DNA of 64,000 bases from Bedellia somnulentella (GCA_963576735.1 OY755190.1:3155695-3219694), one strand, 5' to 3'; counted from the stretch's first letter, positions 1 through 11,805 are shown. Made by a program: numbers and translations. The notes: a model not told the origin generated them from the sequence alone.

Positions 1-340
1 TTCGTGGTCCACTTTTGTGCATTGAATTGAATTTGTATGGAGTGCGGCAACTTTGGTATATATGATCGAAGGTTTCAACCCCTCGGAATTGGACTTGACA
101 GCTCCGTATCTTTTGCATGATACTCTTGTCTTATCGTATCGTATCCGTTAGCTAACGGGGGCAGAATAAATTACAAAATATTGTAAAATATCTTGCATCA
201 AGTATTATACACTAGTCTTTTGGCTGGCCAGCAGGCTTGTTAAAATATCCTTATATCCAAAAGATACATATTTATTTACCCAAAAGACATTATTGATGTA
301 CTTATTATCAGAATCATCACAGTCAATAAAACAGTCTTAC

Positions 341-3300
341 TTGCGTTATTCCGGTTCCGGACATAATGTCATTTCTTTCCAGCAAATACTTGGTGGATGC
401 AACCCAATCTAATGTCTGATTGTTCTCTAGTTTTTCAAGCAAAAAATAAAGTGTCATCCCAAGATGATTGCGCAAGTTTTGACCAACTGGTAGATCAGCA
501 ACTTCCGGAATGTTTAAAGATGTGAGGGTTTCACGAGGACCAATACCAGAAAGTATCAGAATTTGTGGACTATTCAAAGCGCCAGCGCTTAGAATCACCT
601 AAAATAAAAGATATGATAAGAGATTTTTTTTTTATATTTTCGTAGACGGAAACGGAAACTGTTTTATAAAAATTTAGATATAATATAGTGAAAAGTGGAA
701 CCCTTTATTTAATCCTTTAGTCTTATAATTTTTATTGTTTTAACTTTATGCGGAGATGAAAACCCATATGAATTTTAATTGGATAGAATCATAGATGTAC
801 TAAAAAACGTTTTTTATTAGTACATCTATGGATAGAAGAGTACGATACACTGAACACTGCCGGAAATAGTAAGCTACAAGAACGGAACATCATCTTTTTT
901 TTATATCAGGTGATAAAGAATACATAATCTTGTCCAAAATGATATCACTAATTGAATATTTGAGTGCGTACCTCCCGGAAACCGAGGCCAGGATATATGA
1001 GTCGTATGTTTGTGAGTCGAATGATCTTATCACGGCCTCAGCCACCTTTATCTCTATTATATATTACATGAGAAAGAGGATCACAGTTAATATTTACCTC
1101 TTTTGATGCCTTCACAGTTTTGGTTGCTCCATCCTGTATATATTGAACACCTTGCACAATCTTGTCTTTAAACAGTACTTTGGAAACATGCGCATTCAGA
1201 ATGACTTGGAAATTAGGTCTGTCGTTTTTGGATTTTATAAAAGCGCGGGCTGTTGTGTATCGCTGACCGTCTCTGAAAAATAGATTTATTCGATGTCGGG
1301 TAGTGTCAGATTTAAAATAGGTTTCTGTGGCATACAGTAAAATATAGAAGATTTTTTGTCCATCTGCACTAAAAAATTCGATCACTGCTGACCATATTAA
1401 AACAGTAAGCGTGATGTTGTATATGTATGATTTACTGGTGGTGGTGTCATTCTTATTGTGTAATAATTATAAAATCACTTGTACTGTTTCGCCATTTTTC
1501 AGGATTTCATTCAAACCAACATGCGCACCAGCAAAGCTTTCATCTTCACAATAATAGCAAAAAAACATCGACTTACTCTGAAAAAGTTTGAGCAACGGTG
1601 AAGCCCTCAGGTGTCTTTGGGTCGTTCATATCCTTGATGACTGGAAAACCTGAGTCGTTTATTGCTTTCAGCAAATCGGATATAATGTCTGGTTGGTATC
1701 TAAACTAAAAACAGAATCAAATAATTTCAGATTTTATGAACGAGGATTCCCTCGTTTTTTAATAATTCTTTGTATTGTATGACGTGTTAGGATGGGTAGG
1801 AAAAGCGTACCAAATATTTTTAATCATAAAGTTCATGCTCCTCATTTCTGCCAAGAAATACCCATATCAGGACATTGGTGCCCCTCAAATATATATATAC
1901 TTTATATATACGTTTCACTAACCAAAAAACTAAGACAGTTATAGCACTGAATTGAAAACTTCGAAAAACGTTATTGCGAAACACGCTTTCTCGAAAACAT
2001 GCTAAAAAGTAGGTTAAAGACAAACGAATACTCAATAATTATGAATATACTTAACATAACATATACTCACGCCATTACTTCCCTTTGGGGTAGGCAGAGA
2101 CTATCGATCGTCACTTCGTACGATCCTGGCAATCCTCTCTAGCTTCGTTTAGATCCATCAATCTTTTTATACATGCTCTTTTATTCTTTAATTAATATAA
2201 ATAGTGATAAGAAAAAAATACCTGCTGAACTGGGAGTGGTCCACCTGTTTTGTGGTATTTTCCATTTACTAGAGTTCCGATCTGCTTATTATCCTCAGTT
2301 TTATCAAAATAGGGCAGATTATCTTCCCAAGACCATCCTTTGGCACCAAAATTAACCCAGTCTTCGTAATCGGCCGGGTGACCTCTGTGATACATCATTC
2401 CGTTCAGTGTTGCTGATCCACCTAAGAAACGATATCACAGTTAAAATGATAAAATTGCACTTAATCTACTAAGATACTCGACTCGAAGAAAATATTTGTG
2501 AGCGTATCTGTAGTGACGCGAATTTTTAAGATCAAGTATCTAAACACCCAGCAATTTATTAAATATACATACATACATATTCACACGCCGTTAGTTCCCA
2601 TTGGGGTAGGCAGAGACTATTGATCGCCACTTTGTACGATCATGGCAAACCTCTCTAGCTTCATTCACATCCATCAATCTTTTCATACATGCTCTTTTAT
2701 TCTTCGTACTTCGGACACCTGCCTTTATTATTAAATATATTTATAGGAATACCAGCTTAACTGGCAAACATTGCTTTGCCATATAAATTGTTGCTTGGGA
2801 ATTCCAACTCGATAAATAAAAAATATAATTGGGGTGTACAACCCTTATCACTTAGGAGTATGAAAAATAGTCATATATCTATTCTCGGACCTACCGAATT
2901 TCATTTAAATTCGTTCAGCCGTTTCCGAGGAGATTGGTGACAGACACGGTGACACGTGAAATTTATATATTAAAAAAAATCTATGCAATTCAAACCATTC
3001 GCTGAGTAGTGCCGGTTTAGAATAACACTACCCCATTTCTTCCGGTGGGTGTACGTAAGAGGCGACTAACGGTATTGGGGTTTTTAAGGGATTCTTGGGC
3101 GATGCGGTTGAAGACCCATCACCCAAAACCTTTATTTTACAATCTTTTCCCCACCCAACTTTCAAAAAGTGGCTGAGGAAATTTAAATTCCTTAGCTCTG
3201 GCTACCCCTTCTAGGGATTTATCTGTGAGTATATGTGTATGTGTGTCAAACCAGCCATAATTACCGATAACTTTTCCCCGTATGTAAGAGCAACCAGCTC

Positions 3301-5802
3301 CTTGTTCTGAGAGGCAATAATTAGCTGGCACAGTGCGATATTTCCAGTCAACTCCTTCATAGTTCCAGTACGATCTGTAGAATGAGGGAACCCGTGATGC
3401 CACCGGATCAGGACCTCCTGCTTCTATTAACAGAACCTGTAAAATTCCTATATTTAGAAATTCTTCATGCTGATTCAGGTAATATTCAAAAGGTGTCCTG
3501 GTGAGTGGAAAATGTTGTACGAAGCTGAAATATGTATTCAGTTGAATTGTGGGTGAACTACATATACATACCAGGCCACTCAGAAAGTATTGCGAAAAAA
3601 GGTTTTAATGTATGAAACACTGGCCGGTTGTAATGTATACTGAAAATATGAGTCTTTATAAATAAAAAAAGGTACGTTCCAATTTTAAAATTTCCCTCTT
3701 TATTTTTTACGAGCTATTTTAAATTGTCGTGTCTTACTGAAAAATGAATCTGAGCCGGGAACATTTTCGCGCTATGATTTTTTACGATTTCAAATGTCGC
3801 TTAAAACCAGACGAATCATACGATAGACTTCAAATGGCGTTTATGGATGAAGGGCCTTCCAAGGCAACCGTGTATCGTTGGTATAACGAATTCAAGCGTG
3901 GTCGATTAACTTTGCGGGATGAAGAAAGAAGTGGTCGCCCTCTAACGGCTGTTACGGATGAAAACGTGGTGGAAGTGAAAAATTTAATTAATGACAATAG
4001 GCGAATAACGTATCTAGAGATTCAACACATTATGCAGATTGGATCGGGAAGCTTTCATGAGATTTTACACGAACATCTTCACGTGAGGAGGATAGTTTCA
4101 CGCTGGGTGCCACACAACCTCACCGAGGTACAGAAACAGGCCCGGGTGGAATGGTGTCGTGATATGATTAATAAATTTGATGCTGGCTCGTCTCGGCGTG
4201 TTTACGACATCGTTACAGGTGATGAGTCCTGGATTTATCAATACGATCCAGAAACGAAGCGCCAGTCGACGGTTTGGGTATTTCAAAACGAAGCGACCCC
4301 TACCAAAGTGATAAGATCTAGAAGCGGTGGGAAGATTTTGATCGCAAGTTTTTTCAATATGACTGGCTATTTGGTGTCAATTCCTTTACAAGATCAAAGA
4401 AGTATTAACGCAGACTGGTATACTACTAAATGCTTGCCAGTATTTTTCTCAGTTGTGAGCAACAATCGACCAAACACAGGGCTCCGCGGGCTACTGCTTC
4501 ACCACGACAACGCGCCCGCTCACACCGCGCTCAAAACGACGGACTTCCTGAACAGCACGCCGGTCAAACTCTTGGGTCACCCTCCTTACAGCCCTGATCT
4601 GGCACCGTGTGACTTATTTTTATTCCCTAAAATAAAAAATTAACTCAAAGGGATACAATTTTCATCGCCGGAAGATGCGCTGACAGCGTTTCAGCGGGCT
4701 GTAAATGAGGTGTCTGCGGCGGACTGGAAAAAGTGTTTCGAAAACTGGTTTAGACGTATGAAACTTTGTATAGATGCTGGTGGAGAGTACTTTGAAAATA
4801 TTTAATAAAAACATTTTTACCCATAGAACATTTTTTTTATTTTCGCAAAATTTTCTGAGTGTCTCACGTACATACATATGCTCACCTTCACCTCTGTAAA
4901 TTTCTGAAAGCGGTAGCCAAAGATTCGGAATAGGTAATTCCCCAGCCACTTTTGGAACTTGGATGGGGAAAAGATTGTAAAATTAAGGATTAATGCTGTT
5001 ATTTCTATTGGAGTGTCCGGCGAGGATGTCTTGCTTCTCCATAGTTCTTGAATTTGCTCATTGGTGTATTTTTGTTAATCGTGCTACTTACTAATCGGCC
5101 TCGTTGTAGTGGATTCAGAGACTTTAGAAAGTTCGGATCTAACATTCGAATGATGAATATGAATATTTATTATAAGGTATTTCAACAAGTTAGTATCCCA
5201 AATATCTTAGGAGGAAGGAGTATTTTTTTACTGAAATGATTGCGTTATGACGACATTGATAGTTCCATACTACGGTTTGATTATTACTTTTTATCTTGAG
5301 GCTAACTTTTCTGTGTATAATATATGTTTATATTATCTTAAAATTTCTAATAAATAAAGGATAAATAAAGGAAAGAAAAATTTCGACACCGGCGGGGATC
5401 GAACCCGCGACCTCGGGTGTACGCACGCACCCGTCGCTCTGCCAATTGAGCTACAGTGTCAATGGCTTCCAGTGCGAAATTCTTCTGTCCTTTGTTTCTT
5501 ATACACTATTAAGTAATAATCCCCACATGAGGTTTCATGAACATAAACATTCAAATTACCTTAAAGTTTTTATCTTCTGCAAGTCGAGCAGCCACGATGG
5601 ATCCAGCAGCACCAGCACCCACGACAATGAAATCATATTCATCGTCTATTTCCTCAGATTTAGCAATTCTTCGGCATGGCTCCGAAATATCGCAACGGCC
5701 ATTCAAGAACCCCTCCAGCAACGTTAGAAAGAGAAGGGTACCGTTGCAAATGGGTGAATTAGCTACTGAAGGCCCCGGGTCTTGATAGGGACATCCACAG
5801 TC
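341..5802 (-). CDS. GMC oxidoreductase, FAD glucose dehydrogenase-like (partial, 6 exons)
   Basis: Six minus-strand exons are readable: 5802-5560, 3436-3265, 2421-2222, 1704-1577, 1272-1098 and 598-341. All junctions are GT-AG and the phases join into one unbroken 392-codon frame. Exon 1 opens at DCGCP, like the mature N-terminus of secreted insect glucose dehydrogenases, and holds the FAD-binding loop VVGAGAAGS. Exon 2 starts at VLLIEAGG and ends in GKVIG, which joins GSATLNGM of exon 3 to give GMC signature 1. The last exon carries signature 2 ([11 protein letters not shown]...SGIGP). The family oxidises alcohols or sugars with FAD and is usually secreted. The signal-peptide exon was not found upstream, and about 200 C-terminal residues with the catalytic His lie beyond base 1. 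There are no stops or frameshifts, so the gene is probably functional. The exact substrate cannot be told. Confidence 0.9.
2064..2192 (-). mobile_element. RTE-type LINE 3' tail fragment
   Basis: On the minus strand it matches the 3' coding end and tail of the RTE LINE at 50.06-50.88 kb (end of the ...KWRLIVSAYP frame, then GCGTGAGTATATG). It lies in the GMC intron between the exons at 2222-2421 and 1577-1704. Confidence 0.75.
2565..2725 (-). mobile_element. RTE-type LINE 3' tail fragment
   Basis: Second minus-strand copy of the RTE tail, including the (TATG)n end (CATACATACATA on the plus strand) and the region coding [12 protein letters not shown]. It lies in the GMC intron upstream of exon 3. 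Confidence 0.75.
3003..3246 (+). mobile_element. SINE family A copy (RTE-tailed)
   Basis: A family of about 240 bp recurring more than a dozen times here. It starts GTGTAGTGTCGGCTTAGAA, passes through GGCGATGCGGTTGGAGACCC and CCAAAAGTGGCTGAGGAA, and ends GCCGTGAGTATATGTATGTA. It abuts the GMC exon at 3265. The 88-codon frame running through both is partly a SINE artefact. Confidence 0.8.
3571..4868 (+). mobile_element. mariner transposon (Tc1/mariner, DD34D)
   Basis: The element is 1,298 bp, the size of a typical full mariner, and is bounded by TA at 3569-3570 and 4869-4870. The ends form an imperfect inverted repeat around CACTCAGAAA...TTGCGAAAA. It sits in the GMC intron between exons 1 and 2, apparently in the TATG-rich tail of a SINE, whose remainder follows at 4870. 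Confidence 0.88.
3744..4805 (+). pseudogene. mariner transposase with one in-frame stop
   Basis: The frame runs 353 codons from ATG 3744 to TAA 4803-4805 and is interrupted once, by TAA at codon 300 (4641-4643), where a Lys codon in the usual NKL motif is expected. Visible parts are an N-terminal helix-turn-helix region (about residues 1-110), [11 protein letters not shown] (121-131), and the catalytic triad D160 (TGDESW), D255 (HHDNAPAH) and D290 (SPDLAPCD), with 34 residues between the last two. The catalytic core is intact; the stop removes the last 54 residues, including [12 protein letters not shown]. The protein cuts and pastes the element at TA. One substitution away from intact suggests a fairly young copy. 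Confidence 0.9.
4870..4988 (-). mobile_element. SINE family A fragment
   Basis: The minus-strand 3' half of family A (CCACTTTTGGAACTTGGATGGGG on the plus strand) directly follows the mariner right end. Mariner probably inserted into its TATG tail. Confidence 0.6.
5385..5460 (-). repeat. tRNA-like sequence of a repeat family
   Basis: The 76-nt minus-strand sequence folds as a tRNA: a 7-bp acceptor GACACTG/CGGTGTC, D-arm GCTC...GAGC, and T-arm GCGGG-TTCGATC-CCCGC. The anticodon arm is wrong: CGGGTG/CACCCG closes an 8-nt loop instead of the usual 5-bp stem and 7-nt loop. The same T-arm plus flank (TTTCGACAC, GGAAAGAAAAA) recurs at 22.1 kb. A tRNA-derived repeat or pseudo-tRNA is therefore more likely than a working tRNA gene. 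It lies just upstream of the GMC exon-2 side intron end. Confidence 0.5.
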
Positions 5803-5857
5803 CTTAAAATAATTTAATTTATATTGAATACATAGAGTTAAAATGTATATGGGAATG

Positions 5858-6160
5858 TTGGATGGTACGGGCACAGAGAGAGGATGGTTGGAAGTAAATT
5901 AGTATTGGAAGGTAAACGTAAATATAGAGCCAATGTATAGATGGTAATGTTGGTAGAGGACGACCTGGGAGGACACGTTTGGACGTAATTGAGAGTGTGC
6001 TCAAAAAGGCAGGCGTCCGAAGTACGAAGAATAAAAGATCGTGTATGAAAATATTCATGGATGTAAGCGCAGCTAGAGAGGTTAGCCAGGATCGTAAAAA
6101 GTGGCGATCGATAGTCCCTGCCTACCCTGATGAGAACTAATGGTGTGAGTATATGTGTAC
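5858..6160 (+). mobile_element. RTE-type LINE 3' fragment
   Basis: Plus-strand match to the 50-kb RTE LINE: the region coding DGNV.RGRPRRT, the VLKKAGVRS segment and the YP*..N end, followed by GTGTGAGTATATGTG. It overlaps the upstream edge of GMC exon 1 (5802), so it lies in the next intron or 5' flank. Several frames are broken. Confidence 0.7.
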
Positions 6161-6487
6161 GTGTGTACACCATATGGTTTCATAGTATCGCAAAGCTAAG
6201 ATGGATCATTTCCCGCCCAATGGTCAGCCCATCTGAGGTGGATTCGATTTTTTAAGTAACCAATCGCTGTAATATTGTGTTTAATTACTTTCATGTGTCA
6301 TGCGAGTATTTACATCATATTGGTTTAAAATTAATTACTATTAATAATTATTATATATTTACAAATTGGTTGCCCAAGTTTTATTCTGCAGAAGAAAAAA
6401 GAAAATTGGGAAATAAGCTCAACTATTCGTAATGGCTACTATTGGCCATCTCAATAACACTAACTACAATACGAATATTAAGAACTT
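6161..6487. other. No recognised feature
   Basis: AT-rich sequence with no coding signal or repeat that I can assign. Confidence 0.4.
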
Positions 6488-6686
6488 TTATACATACACG
6501 AACTCACGGTTGTGTACCAAAAAGGGGTAACCAGAGCTTAAGAATAGGAAATTTCTTAGCCACTTATGGAAGTATTTTGGGGAAAAGATGGTAAAAATAA
6601 TGTATCGTTGACGATGGTGATGGATATCCACCCGCAACGCCCAGCAACCACTTAACCTGCAGTATTATAAGCTAACACTACACAGC
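6488..6686 (-). mobile_element. SINE family A copy, diverged
   Basis: Minus-strand family A: tail CACGAACTCACGG, body CTTAGCCACTTATGG and end CTAACACTACACAGC. Several internal differences suggest an older copy. Confidence 0.6.
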
Positions 6687-6865
6687 TATAAGAATAAAGA
6701 CGTAATATAACCGAAAAAAAATATATTTTTATGACGTCGATAGTAATAATTTTGCTGATAGTTACCTATTTACTAAAATACTACTGAAAAGACAAACTGC
6801 GTTTAGTTTGGTTTTGCACACAACCCAGCTACAATAAAATCAGCTCCAACTTATGGAGATACATA

Positions 6866-7245
6866 AAAATACTCACGGCCATAAATCCCTAAAAGGAGTA
6901 GCCAGAGCTTCAGAGCTAGAAACTCTGCAGCCACATTTGGTAGGTAGTTGATAGGAGACTAGATGGTATAATAAAATATCGTTGGTGATGGGTTTCTAAC
7001 CGCTTCGCCCAAAAACCAATTAATAAAGCCCCATTTCTACACGTGGGTGATCGTAAGAGGCGACTAAGGGTATAGGGGCTTTTTAAGTGATTTTTGGGGG
7101 ATGTGGTTGGAGACCCATTACCAAAAACCTTTATTTTTACCATCTTTTCCCCACTCAACTTCCAAAAGTGGCTGAGGAATTTATAATTCCTTAGCTCTGG
7201 TTACCCCTTCTAGGGAAATATAGCCGTGAGTATATGTATGTATGT
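6866..7245. mobile_element. Two family A SINE parts in head-to-head inversion
   Basis: A minus-strand 3' part (6866-7022) meets a nearly complete plus-strand copy (7026-7245) at the GGGC/GCCC region. Both carry the (TATG)n end at their outer borders. This fits either insertion of one copy into another or a 5'-inverted insertion. Confidence 0.65.
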
Positions 7246-7340
7246 ACTATATACACGGTGTTACAGTTATGAAAATGTTATAAGAATATTTCGTAATGGG
7301 AATAAAAGGACCTGCAAACACCCCTCCTACCTGAGTGTTT

Positions 7341-7550
7341 TACATACATACGTTATACTCACGCTATTATTTCCCATTGGGGGAGGCAGAGAATACAGAT
7401 CCCTACTTTATACGATCCTGGGAAAACTGTCTAGCTTCGTTTACATCCATCAATATTATCATACATGCTCTTTCATTCTTTATACTTCGGACCTCTTAGG
7501 CCTTTTGATAACACTCTATTTGGTCCAGGTGTGTCCTCCGGGGTCGTCCT
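7341..7550 (-). mobile_element. RTE-type LINE 3' tail
   Basis: Minus strand: (TATG)n end at 7341, then the YPNGN end, [12 protein letters not shown] and the GRPRRTHLDQ segment. Its upstream end touches the TATG tail of the next SINE. Confidence 0.72.
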
Positions 7551-7797
7551 ACATACATATACTCACGGCTACAAATGCCTTAACGAGGTAGGCAGAGTTT
7601 TGAAAAATTAGAAATTCCTCAGCCACTTTTGGAAGTTGATTGGGGAAAAGATCGTAATAATAAATAATTTGGTGACGGGTCTCCAACCACATCGCCCAAA
7701 AATCACTTAAAAAGCCCCTATACCCTTAGTCGCCTCTTACGATCACCCACGGGTAGAAATGGGGTAGTTTTATTCTAAGCCGACACTACACGGCAAA
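7551..7797 (-). mobile_element. SINE family A copy
   Basis: Nearly complete minus-strand copy, from CATACATATACTCACGG to CGACACTACACGG. It belongs to the subfamily with CGATCACCCACG rather than GTACACCCACCGG. Confidence 0.75.
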
Positions 7798-7900
7798 AAT
7801 TACCTTCCACATTGGCTTTATAGATCTCTTTAACCAATTTATTGTCATCCATTCTCTCTATGTGCCCAAATCATCTAAATTTGTTATTCCATCTATATCA
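7798..7900 (-). mobile_element. RTE-type LINE coding fragment
   Basis: The minus strand reads the RTE segment FGHIERMDD.KLVKEIY, homologous to 50.58-50.66 kb. The SINE at 7551 may have inserted beside it. Confidence 0.55.
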
Positions 7901-8500
7901 GGCAGAGTTATTTCAGTAAACGTGAAACTGATTAGGCACGTTTCACGTCATGAGAAATCATCATCCATAACCACTTCCGCGTGCCACTTAGCATCCGTTT
8001 AGTTAAGGCCTTGTGCTAGATATTGACGATAGAAGATAGGATATCCATATGCCATCGATATTATATTTATCTCACCAATTAATTTATATCCAAGATAATT
8101 ATCGTCAGATCATGGTTAATGCTTGGGTCGCAATAATAAGCCCGAGCGAGCGCTCATTTGGTAGATGATGGTAATCAATTCTGACGATTTAGCCAAACTC
8201 AGATGTACAGGTCTGGTACGGGTAGGCATTAACTAATATAATCAGAGGCTTAGCACGAGCGGTATTTTATTTTAATTTATAATGAGATGACAGTATACGG
8301 TACTAAGTAAGTGCGTAAGAATTGGTTGTTTTATCGCTGTTGCGGTTGTTTCATGAATTAGAAATAATCGCAGCCGCGCGGGCGGGTGCTGGATCCTAAT
8401 TTTAAGAATACCATCGTAGCACCTAGTCACCAGTTAGCACACTATCTAATGTAACAATATTTCACTGAATGTTTTTTAGTTATGTTTCTACATCTATATT
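7901..8500. other. No recognised feature
   Basis: Nothing coding or repetitive could be identified in this stretch. Confidence 0.4.
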
Positions 8501-8502
8501 AC

Positions 8503-8745
8503 AGCAGTGTCGGTATAGAACAGGACTAATCCATTTCCTCCCGTGGATGTTAGTTTTATGCGACTAAGGGTATTGGGGCTTTTTAAGCGATTGTTGGGCG
8601 ATGCGGTTGGAAACCCATTACCAACTACCTTTTATTTACAATTCTTTCCCCACCAACAAGACGCCTGAAGTATTTCTAAACAGTAGCTCTGGCTACCCCT
8701 TTTTGGGGTTTATAGCCGTAGTATATGTATGTATGTTTATTATAT
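8503..8745 (+). mobile_element. SINE family A copy, diverged
   Basis: Plus-strand copy from CAGTGTCGGTATAGAAC to GCCGTAGTATATGTATG, with a deletion in the CAAAAGTGGCTGAGG region. Confidence 0.65.
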
Positions 8746-9475
8746 CACTTTTATTTTTTATACCAATATTTAATCAAATAATTTCATCCGCTGCCTTGCG
8801 TTAAAATATTCGCAAATAAATAGTAATTGCTTCTTACTTATATGACCTTATTTCCCATTTTTTAATCCGTGGAACTAAGTAAGCGCGGAAGAAGATAAAT
8901 AAAAATCAATAAATATTCTACTTACTTGCGGAGACAAAACCATTTCCTCCGATATAATTTATAAAATAAACATAAGAAAAGAAAAAAGCTATGCTCTCGG
9001 CATAAGAATATATTTCAATCAGAGTTTGACAACCATAAAACTTTTTGCATTCATTTTATTTACTTTCTTAACTTTGTATACTCTTTCACCGGAATATTTT
9101 TTCGTATGGCATTGGGAAAACCTACTAGATGCTTTAAATAGGCGCCTATCTAGTAAAGTCAACATGCCTTTCTATGTCTTACGATAACCTTCTCATTAAT
9201 TATCTTGTAATGTTTTTCAGTACTCTTTTAACTGTTTGCGTACATTGTCTAGTTCTATTTGCATAGGCATATCGATTATTTCTTAGAAAACAATTTGATA
9301 CAGTTTTATGTAGGTTTTTGGATTAGCGTCAAACTCTGAATTTGGGTTATCTCTCTAATTTTTAACCGGCGAAAGACGGAGGAGGTTATTTTAGCCATAT
9401 ATTACTTACTAATGTCAAACATAGTAAAGTCAAAGTAATGATTTTGACTTTGATTTGATCTATACAAAAAAAATG
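8746..9475. other. No recognised feature
   Basis: AT-rich stretch without an assignable gene or repeat. Confidence 0.4.
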
Positions 9476-9510
9476 TCAGTCCCTCTTTAGGTGACACAGA
9501 GATCAGTGGA

Positions 9511-11157
9511 ATGGACGATGCCAAGACTGCATGGATTGCTTTGCTTGGTCCAGATTCGAGTGTTCCGACTCAATTAAACCTCTTGAACTCTGCTTCCGAT
9601 CCTGCAGAGCGTGCTCGTCTCATGGCCTCTATGGAGCCTGAGTCGGGATACTGGTTGAATGCATTACCTTCTGAGGCGATTGATACGTTACTGGATAGGT
9701 CGACTTTTTGTTTAGGAGTATGTTTGAGAGTTGGTGCCAGAATCAATGAAATTCATCGTTGTCACTGTGGAGTACAAGTTGACCAATGGGGCCACCATGG
9801 ACTTTCATGTCCCCGCAGAGCAGGTCGCCTGTCACGACACGCTGCCCTAAATGATATCATCCGTCGGGCTCTTGTCAGCGCCCACGTGCCAGCGACCTTG
9901 GAACCTCCTGGTTTAATGCGGGACGATGGAAAGAGACCCGATGGTATGACTTTGTTGCCTTGGAGAAATGGCAGGGCGCTGATATGGGATGCAACCTGTG
10001 TCGACACTCTGGCGCCTTGCCATTTATCCGGGTCGGCAGCGCGGGCAGGTAATGCTGCTGCCAACGCCGAGAGTTTCAAAGCGCGTAAATACTCAGTTTT
10101 AACAAATGACTATCATTTAATACCTTTCGCCGTTGAAACTATTATTATGGGGTAAAGCGGCTGATGTTCATAAAGTTTTTGTCTTACAAAAGCGAGCTAT
10201 CTGATCTTACATGTTGAGGTCGAGGTATTCGTTGCGCGAAAAATTTAAGGAAATTGGCATTTTAACTGTCCCTTGCCAATACATATTTGAGAATTTAATG
10301 TATGCCAAAAAGAATATAGGCCAATTTAGTAAAGTTAGTGATAGGCATACTGTTAATACTCGAAATAAGGAGAAACTTAACGTACCGAAGTGGAGACTTA
10401 ATAAAGTAAGTAACTCCTTTATGGGACTATCCCTGAAAATGTTCAACAAACTTCCTTCTGACATATTGGAATTGCCTGTGGCATCTTTTAAAAAGGCAAT
10501 AAAAGCCATGCTTTTAAAGAAGTCATACTACAGTGTTCAAGATTTTTTAAACGACAAGGATCCAACGCGCACATGACCGTGTCCGTAAAGCTATAAATCT
10601 TCCCTCGTTATTCCTAGGAATAATTGTCTGGTGAGGATTTTTCTTCTCACGTTATGTGATTGGTTTTTGTGATGGACAATTTATTTTAAATATGTCAAAC
10701 TAGCGTTTGGTTTTGTCGCATAGAAAATCTTTTATAAAGTAAAAACATGTTAATAAACTGAAATTGTACAAACCATGTTTTGAAAAAATGAAAAAATGTG
10801 AATGTAAAGAGTTTCTTTGTTGCTTCTTCTCTTTACGAACACCTTCCGAAGCAACGGACTAATGATAAATTTAAAAAATTTGACGTTCAAAAAATGTTAG
10901 TTTTTAACTTAATTTAGAAAAATAAACTTTTTGACTTTTTTTTTTTGACTTAACTCTCGGCCCGTGGGGCAACGAGGCGCGGCTATTCTTTAAGGAACTG
11001 TCCGCTCGCCTTGTGGAAGTGTGTGGTGATCCTAGAGCTGGCAGCTACCTCGGCCAACGCATTAGTTTGGCTATCCAAAGAGGAAATGCTGCTAGCATAT
11101 TGGGCACGTTACCCTACACCGAGAACGATGAACTTCACGAAATTTTTCGTTTGTAAT
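9511..11157 (+). pseudogene. RLE-LINE protein C-terminus (disrupted)
   Basis: The 214-codon left part covers the region after the RT: a CCHC-like knuckle (CGVQVDQWGHHGLSC) and a restriction-like endonuclease block with KRPDG...WRNGRALIWD, a PD-(D/E)xK-type arrangement, then the Ala-rich NAESFK segment. The frame ends early in inserted LINE sequence (TIIMG, stop 10155) and the true C-terminus (ARLVE...GDPRAGSYLGQRI) is encoded after the insert, ending near 11157. In this LINE class the domain cuts the target for target-primed reverse transcription. The RT itself is missing here. Confidence 0.8.
10141..10951 (+). mobile_element. 3' end of APE-type LINE nested in RLE LINE
   Basis: Near-identical to the 3' end of the LINE at 30.8-34.5 kb. 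It enters at LLWGKAADVHK, has a small deletion that breaks the frame at about 10200, then reads the last 121 codons (SLREKFKEIG...NDKDPTRT, stop about 10576) and a 3' UTR ending CTTTTTGACTTTTTTTTTTTT. It is flanked by the 4-bp repeat AACT. It is a 5'-truncated retroposed copy. Confidence 0.85.
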
Positions 11158-11262
11158 ATGTATATACATATTTAGCTATAATTTAATTTTCAATTTTTAT
11201 ACTATCATTGTAAATATTTTTTAATTTTAAAAGTTGAATAAAGTTTCTTAATAATGATTTTG

Positions 11263-11805
11263 TTTGTTATTTAGTTATGCCTAAACTACTGCATCATTTT
11301 TTATGAAAGGAGGCATATATACAGAATAAAAAGAACCCAGTTAAAATAAAGCTTCTGGGCGCTGTCTCCCCGAATATCAACCTCAGGAGAGCGACGAGAA
11401 ATTGGTTTTAGTGTTGTCTCACATAGAAATTCTTCGAATATTCTTCTTCTTAAATTTTTAGTAGTTTATAATGTGGTTGGTTATATAGAAAATATTCAAT
11501 ATCTTTCTAGCAACTGCAGGAACACATCAGATAAGACAGAAAAAAAATAATCAAGAGGTAAAAAAATCTTCTATCAATTAAAGCCGATTTTCAAAAGATT
11601 TAGAAACATATATATAATTAAAACAACTATTGATTTTCGGATATTTTAATCGCGTGTTAATACATTGTTTTTAAAGCCCGACGTTCTGAAAACTTTTCAG
11701 TTATCATGGTCACGGGAAGACTGAGGTGTTATTTGTCATTATACAGTACTATAAAATTATTAATACTAACTACCTTCACAAAATTTAAGTTAATGTTTAA
11801 TATTT
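11263..11805. other. No recognised feature
   Basis: AT-rich sequence; no gene or repeat assigned. Confidence 0.4.

Larger units (their letters stand above)
9476..11262 (+). mobile_element. 5'-truncated RLE-type LINE, split by another LINE
   Basis: Homologous to the LINE at 43.2-45.1 kb. The left part (9476-10140) starts at SPSLGD; the right part (10952-about 11262) resumes at the next codons and includes the stop and 3' UTR. The interruption (10141-10951) is the 3' end of a different LINE. The target AACT occurs at 10137-10140 and 10952-10955. The left part has an in-frame deletion of about 17 codons compared with the other copy. Confidence 0.82.

Noticed and set aside
5446..6173. Several 80-110 codon frames opposite and around the first GMC exon
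   Set aside because: They are antisense shadows of the exon or read through RTE and tRNA-like repeats.
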